DNA from: Marinicauda salina
Lineage (GTDB): Bacteria; Pseudomonadota; Alphaproteobacteria; Caulobacterales; Maricaulaceae
Reading direction: 5' to 3'
Length of the DNA stretch: 64,000 nt
NCBI RefSeq assembly: GCF_003122085.1
Contig: NZ_QEXV01000001.1
Location: 1-64,000 of the forward strand
The notes under the pieces were generated by a model, which was given only the letters and a program-made list of their open reading frames with translations, was not told the DNA's origin and made no database searches. The stretch's first letter is position 1. Every line of letters begins with the position of its first letter. The position numbers and the translations under genes were made by a program. Shown here in pieces: positions 21,179 through 30,244 of this stretch.

Positions 21179-22300
21179 ATGGCCGCGCGCAATCTCGATC
21201 TCGGCCGGGTGTTCGGCATCACCATCCGGGTGAACATAAGCTGGGCGTTCATCGCGCTCCTGATCGCCTGGTCGCTGGCGGAGGGCTTCTTCCCGACCGT
21301 CTACGAGGGCCTGCCACAGCAGATGTACTGGTGGATGGCCGTCGCCGGCGTGATCGGGCTGGCCTTCTCGATCGTCGCCCACGAGCTGTCGCACTCGCTG
21401 GTGGGCCGCGCCTTCGGCATCGAGGTCAAGACGATCACGCTGTTCCTGTTCGGCGGCGCCGCGCAGATGGAGGACGAGCCGCCCGATCCGCGCGCGGAGA
21501 TGTTCATGGCCGCGGCCGGCCCGGCGATGAGCCTGGCGCTCGCCGGCGCGTTCAATATCATCGCCTTCTGGACCTCGGCGTTCTCCGAGCCGCTCGCCGT
21601 CGTGCTCGGCTATCTCGCGATCCTCAATCTCGTGCTGGCGATCTTCAACATGATCCCGGCCTTCCCGATGGACGGCGGCCGCGTGCTGCGCGGCGCGATC
21701 TGGGCGGCGACGGGCGATCTCAGGAAGGCCACGGGCATGGCGTCGCGCGCCGGCGCGGCGTTCGGCTGGATCCTGTCAGGCCTCGGCGTCGTGCTGATCA
21801 TCGGCGGCGCCTTCGTCGGCGGGCTGTGGTGGATCCTGATCGGCCAGTTCATCCGCATGGCCGCGCTGTCGTCATGGCGCCAGCTGGAGGCCCGGCGCGT
21901 GCTCGGCGGCAAGCCCGTCCGCGATTTCATGACGCGCGATCCCGTCAGCGCGCCGGCCGACATCACGCTCGAGCGCTTCCTCGAGGACTGGCTCTACCGC
22001 ACCCACCACGAGGCCTACCCGGTCGTGCGCGACGGCCGGCCGGTCGGGCTCGTCGGAGTCTCGGAGCTGAAGCAGACGCCGCGCGAGGACTGGTCCAGCC
22101 GCTCCGTCGCCGACGCGATGACGCCGGCCGACGAGGCCTCGCTGCCCGCCGATATCGAGGCGATGGACGCGATCCGGCGCATGCAGGAGAGCGGGCGGAC
22201 CCGGCTGATGGTCGTCGAGAATGGCGAGCTCGTCGGCATGATCACGCTCAAGGACCTGATGGAGCACCTCGCCATGCGGCTCGATCTCGGCCAAGGCTGA
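21179..22300 (+). CDS. Site-2 protease (M50) with C-terminal CBS pair
   Basis: An intramembrane zinc metalloprotease of 373 residues. The membrane part includes HELSH (zinc ligands, near residue 68) and the downstream NMIPAFPMDGGR motif with the third ligand Asp near residue 163. From about residue 245 the chain carries two CBS modules (MTRDPVSAPADITLERFL and MTPADEASLPADIEAMDAI), which usually bind adenosyl ligands. This is the layout of Rip3/SpoIVFB-like proteases. No substrate can be deduced from neighbours. AAAGGA precedes the ATG. Confidence 0.9.
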   Translation: MAARNLDLGRVFGITIRVNISWAFIALLIAWSLAEGFFPTVYEGLPQQMYWWMAVAGVIGLAFSIVAHELSHSLVGRAFGIEVKTITLFLFGGAAQMEDEPPDPRAEMFMAAAGPAMSLALAGAFNIIAFWTSAFSEPLAVVLGYLAILNLVLAIFNMIPAFPMDGGRVLRGAIWAATGDLRKATGMASRAGAAFGWILSGLGVVLIIGGAFVGGLWWILIGQFIRMAALSSWRQLEARRVLGGKPVRDFMTRDPVSAPADITLERFLEDWLYRTHHEAYPVVRDGRPVGLVGVSELKQTPREDWSSRSVADAMTPADEASLPADIEAMDAIRRMQESGRTRLMVVENGELVGMITLKDLMEHLAMRLDLGQG

Positions 22301-22395
22301 CGCGCGCCGGTGCGACAACTTGTCCGCGACGGCGCGGGATCGAACCCGCCCCGCGCGCCGTTCCTCCCATCGCCAGACAAACCGGAGGCATGGCC

Positions 22396-22602
22396 ATGAC
22401 CGTCGCACGCGTAACCGAGATCTCCACGACGTCGCCCAAGAGCTTCGACGACGCCGTCGAACAGGGCATCGCGCGCGCCTCGAAGACCCTTCGCGGGGTC
22501 AAGAGCGCCTGGGTGAAGGACATGAACGTGTCCGTCGATAACGGCAAGATCACGCACTACCGCGTGAACCTGCTCGTCACCTTCGTGCTCGACGACGCCT
22601 GA
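22396..22602 (+). CDS. Dodecin family flavin-binding protein
   Basis: Dodecins form 12-subunit shells that store or buffer flavins. This 68-residue protein has the family pattern: VTEISTTSPKSFDDAV near the start, ASKTLRGVKSAWVKD with the flavin-stacking Trp near residue 37, and the closing YRVNLLVTFVLDD strand. I use the ATG at 22396 rather than 22390 because GGAGG ends 7 nt before it and only 1 nt before the other. A strong terminator follows, so it is transcribed alone or with the protease gene. Confidence 0.9.
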   Translation: MTVARVTEISTTSPKSFDDAVEQGIARASKTLRGVKSAWVKDMNVSVDNGKITHYRVNLLVTFVLDDA

Positions 22603-22630
22603 CGCCGGTTTTCTCTCCCCGACCTGAGCG

Positions 22631-22659
22631 CCGGCGGCCGCGACCGGCCGCCGGCATTT
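22631..22659 (+). terminator. Rho-independent terminator of the dodecin gene
   Basis: A perfect 10-bp stem (CCGGCGGCCG with CGGCCGCCGG, loop CGAC) is followed by CATTTTT. It lies 28 bp past the dodecin stop. Confidence 0.85.
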
Positions 22660-22687
22660 TTCGGGCGGGCCTGGCCGGATCGTCGGT

Positions 22688-23635
22688 TCAGTCGGCGAGC
22701 ATCGCCTCGATTGCGCCGCGCGCGAAATCGGGCATGTCGGCGTCCTGCACGCGCGCGATGTCGGCGAGGCTGGCGCCGGTCTCGCGCAGGTGCGCGATGA
22801 CGAGATATCCCGCGCAATAGGCCTCGCGCTCGAGGCCGGTCGGGCCTTCGCCGATCGTGAAACGCATCACGGTCTCGCTGTCGGATTGCGCGAGGACCGG
22901 CAGGATTCCCGCCAGCACCTCCGGCGCGTTCGCCCTGCAGCGCTCCAGCCATCCGGGCTCGTGCTCGATATAGGCGGTCTCCGGCCGGCCGGGGACGACT
23001 TCCCGGGAGACATGGGCGGCCAGCCCCTCGCTCAGGAGCGTGTTGGCGATCGAGCGCTCCCAGCCTCCGGACAGGCCCGCCAGCTCCATGTGGACGGCGT
23101 GGGCGAACTCGTGGGCCTGCGTGACCTCGCGCGTGCGGGGGTCCATCTCCACGGGCAGGCTGACGGCGGGAGTCCCGTCCCGGCCCCGCGCGGTGAAGGC
23201 GTTGTGCTCGAACATGCCGACATAGGCGACGAGGCGGACGCGCAGCGGCGCGTCGGCGTCGAGAACGCCGGCGACCGCCTGCAGGCTCGCCATCGGCGCG
23301 GGCTCGAGGCCGGCCGCGCCGGCCTCTATCACGTCGCGGGCGTCGGCATAGCGCGGCCAGGCCTCGTCCAGCATGGCGCGCGCCATCTCCCGGCCTTCCT
23401 CCGTCGGAGGCACGGCGGCGAAGCCGTAGCGCGCCTCCCAGATCTCGAAGCGCGCATCCGGATCGGCGTCCCGCGCGGCGGCCTCGAAATCGAGGAAGCG
23501 CGGGGTGAGATCGAGGATCTCCAAGGTCAGCGCGCCCGAGGTCTCGACGCGGGGTTCGAGCGGCAGGGGCTCGGCGGCGGACGCCGCGGCGCCCAGCGCG
23601 AGAAGTAACAGCATCGCCGATCCGGTCTTCTTCAT
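22688..23635 (-). CDS. Secreted putative zinc protease (DUF2268-like)
   Basis: A 315-residue exported protein with a clear Sec signal (MKKTGSAMLLLLALGAAASA). It has an HEFAH (HEXXH) zinc-protease motif near residue 172 and a glutamate-bearing NTLLSEGLAAHVSR stretch about 28 residues later. That layout fits gluzincin-type predicted proteases such as DUF2268. The substrate is unknown. It is transcribed towards the dodecin terminator and has no obvious operon partner. Confidence 0.68.
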   Translation of the reverse strand: MKKTGSAMLLLLALGAAASAAEPLPLEPRVETSGALTLEILDLTPRFLDFEAAARDADPDARFEIWEARYGFAAVPPTEEGREMARAMLDEAWPRYADARDVIEAGAAGLEPAPMASLQAVAGVLDADAPLRVRLVAYVGMFEHNAFTARGRDGTPAVSLPVEMDPRTREVTQAHEFAHAVHMELAGLSGGWERSIANTLLSEGLAAHVSREVVPGRPETAYIEHEPGWLERCRANAPEVLAGILPVLAQSDSETVMRFTIGEGPTGLEREAYCAGYLVIAHLRETGASLADIARVQDADMPDFARGAIEAMLAD

Positions 23636-23734
23636 GTCTTTCAGCTCATTGCAGCCTCTGGGGAGGCCGGCAATCTGGCCGGCAACGGGCGGGAATGCAG
23701 CTTAAATATCGGCAAGCCAGACCGCGAACGCCGC

Positions 23735-23770
23735 CAAAAAAACAGGCGCCGGCCGAAGCCGACGCCTGTT
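23735..23770 (-). terminator. Rho-independent terminator of the methyltransferase gene
   Basis: Read on the minus strand, AACAGGCG-T-CGGC, a TTCG tetraloop and GCCG-G-CGCCTGTT form a 13-bp stem with one G-T position, followed by a run of T. It begins 28 bp past the stop of the methyltransferase gene. Confidence 0.88.
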
Positions 23771-23797
23771 CTCTCATCGGCCTGAGAGCCGATGTCC

Positions 23798-24415
23798 TCA
23801 GACCACCTCGAGCACGCAGAGGCGGCACTTGTTCAGGTGATAGGGGGCTTCGGCGGTCGACTTGATCTTCACCGCGCCCTTCTCCTCGAGCGCCTTGAAG
23901 TGCTCCTCGTAGCCGTCCGGCCAGACGCCCTCGTGGACGGTGGCGACGATGAATCCGCCAGGCTTGGTGATGCGGACCAGCTCGTTGAAGCCCTTCGGCC
24001 CGACATGGGCGTGGGTGAAGGTGCCCACGCAGGCCACGGCGTCGTAGACGTCGTCGTCATAGGTCAGCGGCTTGGTCATGTCCTCGACCTGGAGATTGCG
24101 GAACGCGCCCTTCTCGCGGGCCTCGTCCAGCATCTCCGGGGAGATGTCCATGCCGTCGATCGTCTTGAAACCGCGCTCGGCAAGCTCCACGCCCGCCAGG
24201 CCGGTGCCGCAGCCCGCATCGAGCACGACGGCGTCGCCGTCGACCAGCTCGGCCACCGTCTCGGCGACGATCCGGGGCGCGACATAGCCCATGCCCTCGA
24301 CGGTGTCCTTGTCATAAGACTTCGCCCAGTCCTTGTACGCGTCGACGCACTCTTCCGGGCCGCCGTCCATGGTGTAAATGCGGTTGAGAATCGGATTCTC
24401 AGACGTGGCGGTCAT
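23798..24415 (-). CDS. SAM-dependent class I methyltransferase
   Basis: A 205-residue methyltransferase. Motif I is VVLDAGCGTGLAG near residue 72, an acidic end-of-strand-2 residue lies in IDGMDISPEML, and motif IV is DDVYDAVACVGTF near 120. The N-terminal YTMDGGPEECVDAYKDWAKSYD and the KPGGFIVATVHEGVW segment resemble the UbiE/Williams-Beuren-type small-molecule group. The substrate is unknown. GGAAGG lies upstream of the ATG at 24413-24415. It is divergent from uup across 210 bp that is more AT-rich than its surroundings. Confidence 0.85.
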   Translation of the reverse strand: MTATSENPILNRIYTMDGGPEECVDAYKDWAKSYDKDTVEGMGYVAPRIVAETVAELVDGDAVVLDAGCGTGLAGVELAERGFKTIDGMDISPEMLDEAREKGAFRNLQVEDMTKPLTYDDDVYDAVACVGTFTHAHVGPKGFNELVRITKPGGFIVATVHEGVWPDGYEEHFKALEEKGAVKIKSTAEAPYHLNKCRLCVLEVV

Positions 24416-24625
24416 TATGGCCTTCCCGATTTGCTGGAGGTGATGAGGCGTCTGATTAACGTCCTGGAACCGGGATTGCAAAATTTCGGGCGAATATTTT
24501 CATCGATCCGGAAATTATTGTCCGTTCTCTGAGCGATCGCCGCGCCCCGCTCGACGGCGCCGCGCCGATGACAGCCGCGCGCGCGTGCGCTAACGCCTGT
24601 CCGCCCGCGCTGTACGAGGACCCGC

Positions 24626-26437
24626 ATGGCCGCTCCGCTGCTCACGCTCCAGGACATCCGCCTCACCTTCGGGGCGACGCCGCTGCTCACGGGCGCGGAG
24701 CTGATCGTCGCGCCGGGCGACCGGATCTGCCTGGTGGGCCGCAACGGTTCGGGCAAGTCGACCTTCCTGAAGATCGCGGCGGGGATGATCGAACCCGATT
24801 CCGGCGAGGTCTTCCTCCATCCCGGCGCGACCACGCGCTATCTCGCCCAGGAGCCCGATCTCGCGGGCTTCGACACGGTGATCGACTATGTCCGGAACGG
24901 CCTCGCGCCGGGCGATGCGGATTATCGCGCGCCCTACCTGCTGGAGAATCTCGGCCTCACGGGCGAGGAGGACCCGAAGACGCTTTCGGGCGGAGAAGCG
25001 CGCAGGGCGGCGCTGGCCCGCGCGCTGGCGCCCGATCCCGACATCCTCATGCTCGACGAGCCGACCAACCATCTCGACCTGCCCGCGATCGAGTGGCTTG
25101 AGGCCGAACTCGCCGCGCGCCGGGGCGCGCTGGTGCTGATCAGCCACGACCGGCGCTTCCTGGAGACGTTGAGCCGGGCGACCGTCTGGCTCGATCGCGG
25201 GATCACGCGGCGCCTCGACAAGGGGTTCGCCCATTTCGAGGCCTGGCGCGACGCGACGCTCGAAGCCGAAGCCGAGGAGCTCCACAAGCTCGACCGCAAG
25301 ATCGCCCGCGAGGAGGACTGGCTGCGCTACGGCGTCACCGCGCGCCGCAAGCGCAATGTCCGCCGGCTCGGCGAACTACACGAACTGAAGCGCCGCCGGC
25401 GCGAGCATCGCGGACCGCAGGGCGTCGCGACGCTGGAGGCGACCGAGGCGGAGGCCTCCGGCAAGCTCGTCGTGGAGGCGAAATCGATCTCCAAGGCCTA
25501 TGACGGCCGGCCGATCGTGGACGGTTTCTCCACCCGCATCGCGCGCGGCGACCGCGTCGGCCTCGTCGGCCCGAACGGCGCGGGCAAGACGACCCTGCTG
25601 AACATGCTGACCGGCGATCTCGAACCCGACTCCGGAACGGTGCGCCTCGGCGCCAATCTCGAGATCGCCTCGCTCGACCAGCGCCGCGCAGCGCTCAAGC
25701 CCGGCTGGACGCTCGCCCAGGCGCTCACCCAGGGCGGCGGCGACATGGTCGAGGTCGGCGGCCGGCGCAAGCACGTCGTCGCCTACATGAAGGACTTCCT
25801 GTTCGCGCCCGAGCAGGCCGGCACGCCGGTCGCCGATCTGTCCGGCGGCGAGCGCGCCCGGGTGATGCTCGCCCGCGCGCTGGCGCTGCCCTCGAACCTG
25901 CTGGTGCTCGACGAGCCGACCAACGATCTCGATCTCGAGACGCTCGACCTGCTCGAGGAGCTGATCGCCGATTATCCCGGCACGGTCATCCTGGTCAGCC
26001 ACGACCGCGATTTCCTCGACCGAACGGTCGACCGCACGATCGCCTTCGAGGGCGACGGCGTCTGGCGCGAATACGCCGGGGGCTATTCCGACATGATCGC
26101 CCAGCGCGGACGCGGGGTGGAGGCGCGCGAGGCGGAGCCGGGAGCGAAGCAGGCCGCCGCGAAACCGTCCAAGCCGGCCGCGCCGAAGCCGAAATCGCGC
26201 AAGATGACTTTCAGGGACAAGCACGCGCTGGAGACCCTGCCCGGCGAGATCGAGGCGATCGAGGCCCGGCTGGCCGAACTCGAGGCCGAGCTCGCCGACG
26301 CCCAGCTCTTCACCCGCGATCCCGACCGCTTCCACGCCGCCACCGCCGAGCACGCCAGACTCGCCGAGGAGAAGGCGGCGAAGGAGGAGCGCTGGCTGGA
26401 ACTCGAGATGCAGAGGGAGGAGATCGAAGGCGGCTAG
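24626..26437 (+). CDS. uup: ABC-F ATPase, Uup type
   Basis: A soluble ABC-F protein of 603 residues that acts on ribosomes or DNA recombination intermediates rather than transport. It carries two ABC domains: GRNGSGKST, LSGGEARR and LDEPTNHLDL in the first, GPNGAGKTT, LSGGERAR and LDEPTNDLDL in the second. The linker between them is charged. A C-terminal coiled coil (about residues 530-603) is typical of Uup. GAGGA precedes the ATG. Its stop overlaps that of the next gene in a CTAG palindrome that ends both reading frames. Confidence 0.9.
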   Translation: MAAPLLTLQDIRLTFGATPLLTGAELIVAPGDRICLVGRNGSGKSTFLKIAAGMIEPDSGEVFLHPGATTRYLAQEPDLAGFDTVIDYVRNGLAPGDADYRAPYLLENLGLTGEEDPKTLSGGEARRAALARALAPDPDILMLDEPTNHLDLPAIEWLEAELAARRGALVLISHDRRFLETLSRATVWLDRGITRRLDKGFAHFEAWRDATLEAEAEELHKLDRKIAREEDWLRYGVTARRKRNVRRLGELHELKRRRREHRGPQGVATLEATEAEASGKLVVEAKSISKAYDGRPIVDGFSTRIARGDRVGLVGPNGAGKTTLLNMLTGDLEPDSGTVRLGANLEIASLDQRRAALKPGWTLAQALTQGGGDMVEVGGRRKHVVAYMKDFLFAPEQAGTPVADLSGGERARVMLARALALPSNLLVLDEPTNDLDLETLDLLEELIADYPGTVILVSHDRDFLDRTVDRTIAFEGDGVWREYAGGYSDMIAQRGRGVEAREAEPGAKQAAAKPSKPAAPKPKSRKMTFRDKHALETLPGEIEAIEARLAELEAELADAQLFTRDPDRFHAATAEHARLAEEKAAKEERWLELEMQREEIEGG

Positions 26438-27513
26438 CCGAGCTCGATGGTGAGCGCCTTGCGGCCCGGAACCCTGTTGGCGACGAGGTCGCGATAGGCC
26501 GACAGCGCGCCCTCCATGCCTTGACGGGCCTCGAATTCGAACAGACCGGCGGCGTCTCGGGCGAAGGCGAGCCAGGCGCTCTGATAGCGCTGCGCGAACG
26601 CCTCGGCGCCCCACTCCGCGATCCGGTCGCGGGCGTGATCCGGCGCGAAGAAGAAGACCGGCTTCGGCCCTGGCAGATCAGACGGCGGAGCGCTTTTCTC
26701 CCAGTGCGCGCCGCCGACCCGGATGTTTCGCTTCAGCGAGTCGCCGAGCCGGGCGTGAAGCCGGCGCGTCAGGTCGTGATCGCCGGCGAAATCGACGATC
26801 ACCCGCGCCGCGCGATCATCCATCGTCTCGATATCGTCGTAGACGACGACGTCGTCGAAATAGCCGAGCCCGGCGACGAAACCCCGGTTTCCGGCTGAGG
26901 TCAGCGCCTCCAGGCGCACGCCTTCGGGCTTGTCCTCGGCGAGGAGATGGGCGAGCGCCAGCGCGGTCTTGCTCGACGCGCTGGTGAGACTGACGACACC
27001 CGCGCCGGACATCGCTTCGTCGCGCAGGTGCCGGTCGATCAGGAACGAGGTGACGAAGAGCGGCTGAAGCACCATCTGCGCGGCTTCCAGCTCCGGCCGA
27101 TAGCCGGGATCGCCGGCGCAGCGCACATACCGATTGTAGGCGGCCGGCAGCTGCGCGCGATGGGGCGCGCCGTCGATGAAGCTCTCCGGCCGGGCGCCGA
27201 CCGGGCGCAGCACCGCGGTCTCCGCGGCCGGGAAATAGCCGTAGATGCGCTCGCCCGTCTCGACGCCGTCGGCCCGGCTCTCCGCGATCGTGGCGAACCC
27301 CCAGACCGGCAGGCGCCCGCTTCCGTCGGCGGACGGGAAGAACGCCCAGTAACCCATAGCCTCGCCGAAGGCGGCGTAGGTGACGTTGTTGGCGGTCAGG
27401 GCGAAGCGCTCGATCGTCACGCGGACTTCGCCGTCCTCGAGCGCGCGATCGGGATCGGCCGCCAGCGCGGCGGCGGAGATGTCGCTCGTGTCGATCGCAA
27501 TAGCCTGGCTCAT
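26434..27513 (-). CDS. DUF2855 family protein (MDR-like fold)
   Basis: A 359-residue protein matching the DUF2855 family: VRVTIERFALTANNVTYAAFGEAMGYW near residue 30 and the late GAHWEKSAPPSDLPGPKP block. The chain has the outline of zinc-free medium-chain dehydrogenases, with a SLTSASSKTALALA nucleotide-like turn near residue 180, but its activity is unknown. I chose the ATG at 27511-27513; the frame stays open upstream but with atypical residues. It lies 67 bp after ppk2 on the same strand. The 3' end overlaps uup by four bases. Confidence 0.82.
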   Translation of the reverse strand: MSQAIAIDTSDISAAALAADPDRALEDGEVRVTIERFALTANNVTYAAFGEAMGYWAFFPSADGSGRLPVWGFATIAESRADGVETGERIYGYFPAAETAVLRPVGARPESFIDGAPHRAQLPAAYNRYVRCAGDPGYRPELEAAQMVLQPLFVTSFLIDRHLRDEAMSGAGVVSLTSASSKTALALAHLLAEDKPEGVRLEALTSAGNRGFVAGLGYFDDVVVYDDIETMDDRAARVIVDFAGDHDLTRRLHARLGDSLKRNIRVGGAHWEKSAPPSDLPGPKPVFFFAPDHARDRIAEWGAEAFAQRYQSAWLAFARDAAGLFEFEARQGMEGALSAYRDLVANRVPGRKALTIELG

Positions 27514-27580
27514 CGCGCACTCCTGAAAATCCTGGAAGGAGCCTTGAGCGCTTCCCGCCCGAAGGCAAGGCGCCTGCCCC

Positions 27581-28336
27581 CTACTGCGCCAGGAAGTCTT
27601 CCGGCGACTCGCCCGCCCGCCAGACGCGCAGCACGGCGGGGTCGGCCGGATCGATCGGTTCGGGCAGGTCGGGGATGGGGACCGAGGCAAGGATGTCGCG
27701 CATGATCGCGAGCCGCGCCCGGCGCTTGTCGTCGGCGCGCACGATCCGCCAGGGCACCGGGTCGCCGGTCGAAGCGAGCATCCTGTCGCGCGCCCTGGAA
27801 TAATCGTCGAACCTGTCCAGCGCGACGGCGTCGATCGGAGAGCGCTTCCACGCCTTGAGCGGGTTGGTGCGGCGGTCCTCGAGCCGGGCGGCCTGCTCGG
27901 TGCGCGAGATGTCGAGATAGTACTTGAACAGGATCAGCCCGTCGTCGACGAGCAGCTTCTCGAAATCGCCGACATCGCGCAGGAAGGCGGCGTGCTCGGC
28001 CTCGGTGCAGAAGCCCATGACAGGCTCGACGCCGGCGCGGTTGTACCAGGACCGGTTGAACAGGACGAACTCGCCGGCGGCGGGCAGGTGCTCGACCCAG
28101 CGCTGGAAATACCAGCTCGACCGGTCGCGCTCCGTGGGCTTGCCGAGCGCGACGACGCGGGTCTCGCGCGGCGAAAGATGCGCCGTGATCCGCTTGATCG
28201 TGCTGTCCTTGCCCGCCGCATCGCGCCCCTCGAAGATCACCAGCAGGCGCCGCCCTTCGGCGATCATATGGCGCTGCAGCGCGACGAGATCGATCTGGAG
28301 GCTGCGCAGCGCCTGCTTGTAGTCGCGCTTGTTCAT
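27581..28336 (-). CDS. ppk2: Polyphosphate kinase 2
   Basis: PPK2 enzymes move phosphate between polyphosphate and nucleotides. The 251-residue protein has Walker A in FEGRDAAGKDSTIKR near residue 35, the family segment SSWYFQRWVEHLPAAGEFVLFNRSWYNR (residues 72-99, with the Walker B-like VLFNRS) and the lid region EDRRTNPLKAWKRSP. DST after the lysine differs from the GGT seen in many class I enzymes, so direction and nucleotide preference stay open. GGAGA lies 6 nt before the ATG. It is probably co-transcribed with the DUF2855 gene. Confidence 0.9.
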   Translation of the reverse strand: MNKRDYKQALRSLQIDLVALQRHMIAEGRRLLVIFEGRDAAGKDSTIKRITAHLSPRETRVVALGKPTERDRSSWYFQRWVEHLPAAGEFVLFNRSWYNRAGVEPVMGFCTEAEHAAFLRDVGDFEKLLVDDGLILFKYYLDISRTEQAARLEDRRTNPLKAWKRSPIDAVALDRFDDYSRARDRMLASTGDPVPWRIVRADDKRRARLAIMRDILASVPIPDLPEPIDPADPAVLRVWRAGESPEDFLAQ

Positions 28337-28361
28337 GGCGGTCTCCGGCCTCGCGCCTGCT

Positions 28362-28485
28362 CCCCTCACCTTACTTCTCCCCTGCAGGAGGGGAGAAGCG
28401 ACGTCGAGGTCGATGCTTATTCTGAACGCTCGCGCCGAGCGCCGATTCCTCTCCCCCTCTCAGGGGGAGAGGCAAGGTGAGGGGG
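28362..28485. repeat. Palindromic mosaic intergenic element
   Basis: A 124-bp element has outer inverted ends CCCCTCACCTT and AAGGTGAGGGG. It also contains two inner hairpins at 28375-28399 and 28448-28472, built on CTCCCC/GGGGAG. It fills most of the gap between ppk2 and the monooxygenase gene. Related hairpins lie at 35-54 and near 63317-63343. It looks like a mobile-type repeat (REP/MITE-like) and may fold in RNA from either strand. Confidence 0.7.
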
Positions 28486-28501
28486 CGGTCTGCGAGAACC
28501 G

Positions 28502-30031
28502 CTACTCCGCCGCCTCGGCGATATTCGGCGTCGACGGCGCCGAGCCCGCCCGATCGCCGGCGCGGCCGAAGCGCATGCAGCCGTCCTCGAGGCGGCCGAA
28601 GCGGATCGCGAACATGTCCTGGAAATAGTTCTGATAGGTCCGCCAGGGCGGCGTCGCGCCCTGCCTGGGCAGGTGAGGCAGGGCGCGCTGGACATAGCCC
28701 GAGGAGAAATCGAGCAGCGGCTTCGCCTCGAGGCCGTCCGGCGCCTCGGGGACGCAATAATCATAGCCCCTGGCCCGCATGTGGTTGAGCGTCCGGCAGA
28801 CGCGCTCGCAGGTGAGATCGATCTTCAGCGTCCAGCTGGCGTTGGTGTAGCCGAAGGCGAGCGCGGCGTTGGGCAGGCCCGACAGCATCATGCCGCGATA
28901 GGTGAAGGTCGACGGCGGGTCGAGCGGGGCGCCGTCGACGCGGATGTCGATCCCGCCGCCGACGAGCATGTCGAGACCGGTGGCGGGAATGACGAGATCG
29001 GCCTCGACCTCCTCGCCCGACTTCAGCCGCACGCCGGTCTCCGTGAAGCGATCGATATGGTCGGTGACGATCGAGGCCCGTCCCGATTTCAGCGCGTCGA
29101 AGAAATCGCCGTCCGGCGCCAGGCAGAAGCGCTGGTCCCACGGATTGTAGTGCGGCGAGAAATGGCGCTCGACGTCGAAATCCTCGCCCAGCTCGGCGCG
29201 GATCTGCTTGAGCACGCCGCGTTTGACGAACTCCGGGAAGCGCCGCGACATCTGGAAGAAGATCATCATCAGAAGGACGTTCTTCATGCGCGTCAGCGCA
29301 TAGGCGGCCTTGCCGGGCAGCACCGCGCGCAGGGCGTCGGCGATGCCGTCGCGCGCCGGTCGGGCGGCGATATAGCTCGGCGTGCGCTGCAGCATGGTCA
29401 CGTGCGCGGCGGCGTCGGTCATGGCGGGCACGAGCGTGATCGCCGTCGCGCCGCTGCCGATGACCAGCACGCGCTTGCCCGAATAGTCGTAATCGTCGGG
29501 CCATTGCTGGGGATGGACGACGTCGCCGGCGAAGTCCTCGATCCCGTCGAACTCCGGCATGTAGCCGTGCTCGTAGCGGTAATAGCCCGAGCACAGCATC
29601 AGGAAGCGGCCGACGAAGCGCCGCCGCGCGCCGGCCTTCGTCTCGACCTCGAGCGTCCAGCGCGCGGTTCCGCTGTCCCAGTCGGCGCGCACGACCCGGT
29701 GGCCGTAGCGGATATGATCCTCGACGCCGGTCTCGCGGGCGGATTCGCGGACATAGGTCTTGATGCTCGGCCCGTCGGCGAAGACCGCGCCGTCCGTCCA
29801 CGGACGGAAATTGTAGCCGAAGGTGTACATGTCCGAATCCGAGCGGATGCCCGGATAGCGGAACAGGTCCCAGGTGCCGCCGAGATCGTCGCGCGCCTCC
29901 AGGATGACGAAGCGTTCCTGCGGCGATCGCTTCTGCAGATGCCGCGCCGCGCCGACGCCGGAAATGCCCGCCCCGACGATCAGAACGTCGGTCTCGATCG
30001 TCTCGGAAGGGTCGGGGTTCGCAGCGTCCAT
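28502..30031 (-). CDS. Flavin monooxygenase, Baeyer-Villiger type
   Basis: A 509-residue class B flavoprotein using FAD and NADPH. The FAD motif is GAGISGVGAA near residue 20, the Baeyer-Villiger fingerprint is FAGDVVHPQQWP near residue 157, and the NADPH motif VIGSGATA follows near 178. The family is known to insert oxygen next to ketones or to oxidise N and S atoms; the substrate here is unknown. The ATG at 30029-30031 has GCGGAGA upstream; a longer in-frame start has none. It is flanked by repeat elements on both sides. Confidence 0.88.
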   Translation of the reverse strand: MDAANPDPSETIETDVLIVGAGISGVGAARHLQKRSPQERFVILEARDDLGGTWDLFRYPGIRSDSDMYTFGYNFRPWTDGAVFADGPSIKTYVRESARETGVEDHIRYGHRVVRADWDSGTARWTLEVETKAGARRRFVGRFLMLCSGYYRYEHGYMPEFDGIEDFAGDVVHPQQWPDDYDYSGKRVLVIGSGATAITLVPAMTDAAAHVTMLQRTPSYIAARPARDGIADALRAVLPGKAAYALTRMKNVLLMMIFFQMSRRFPEFVKRGVLKQIRAELGEDFDVERHFSPHYNPWDQRFCLAPDGDFFDALKSGRASIVTDHIDRFTETGVRLKSGEEVEADLVIPATGLDMLVGGGIDIRVDGAPLDPPSTFTYRGMMLSGLPNAALAFGYTNASWTLKIDLTCERVCRTLNHMRARGYDYCVPEAPDGLEAKPLLDFSSGYVQRALPHLPRQGATPPWRTYQNYFQDMFAIRFGRLEDGCMRFGRAGDRAGSAPSTPNIAEAAE

Positions 30032-30136
30032 CAACGATCTCCGCTCAGGCCCGATCGGCGGGCCGGCGAAAAGTGAACACCGTTCGCTGAATTCCGGCAA
30101 GGGGCGGACGCCGCGCCGGCCCTCGACCAGCTCAAC

Positions 30137-30213
30137 CGTCATTCCCGCGAAAGCGGGAACCCAGAGAAGTTCGCGCGCGTCGCCTCTGGATCCCCGCCTC
30201 TGCGGGGATGACG
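30137..30213. repeat. CGTCATTCCCGC palindromic repeat
   Basis: An intergenic element of 77 bp has ends CGTCATTCCCGC and GCGGGGATGACG and inner GCGGGAACCCAG-type arms. The element at 32009-32100 has the same ends and layout. This type is widespread in alphaproteobacterial genomes. Confidence 0.78.
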
Positions 30214-30244
30214 AACATTCATTGCGGCGCTGTAGTGGAACGCC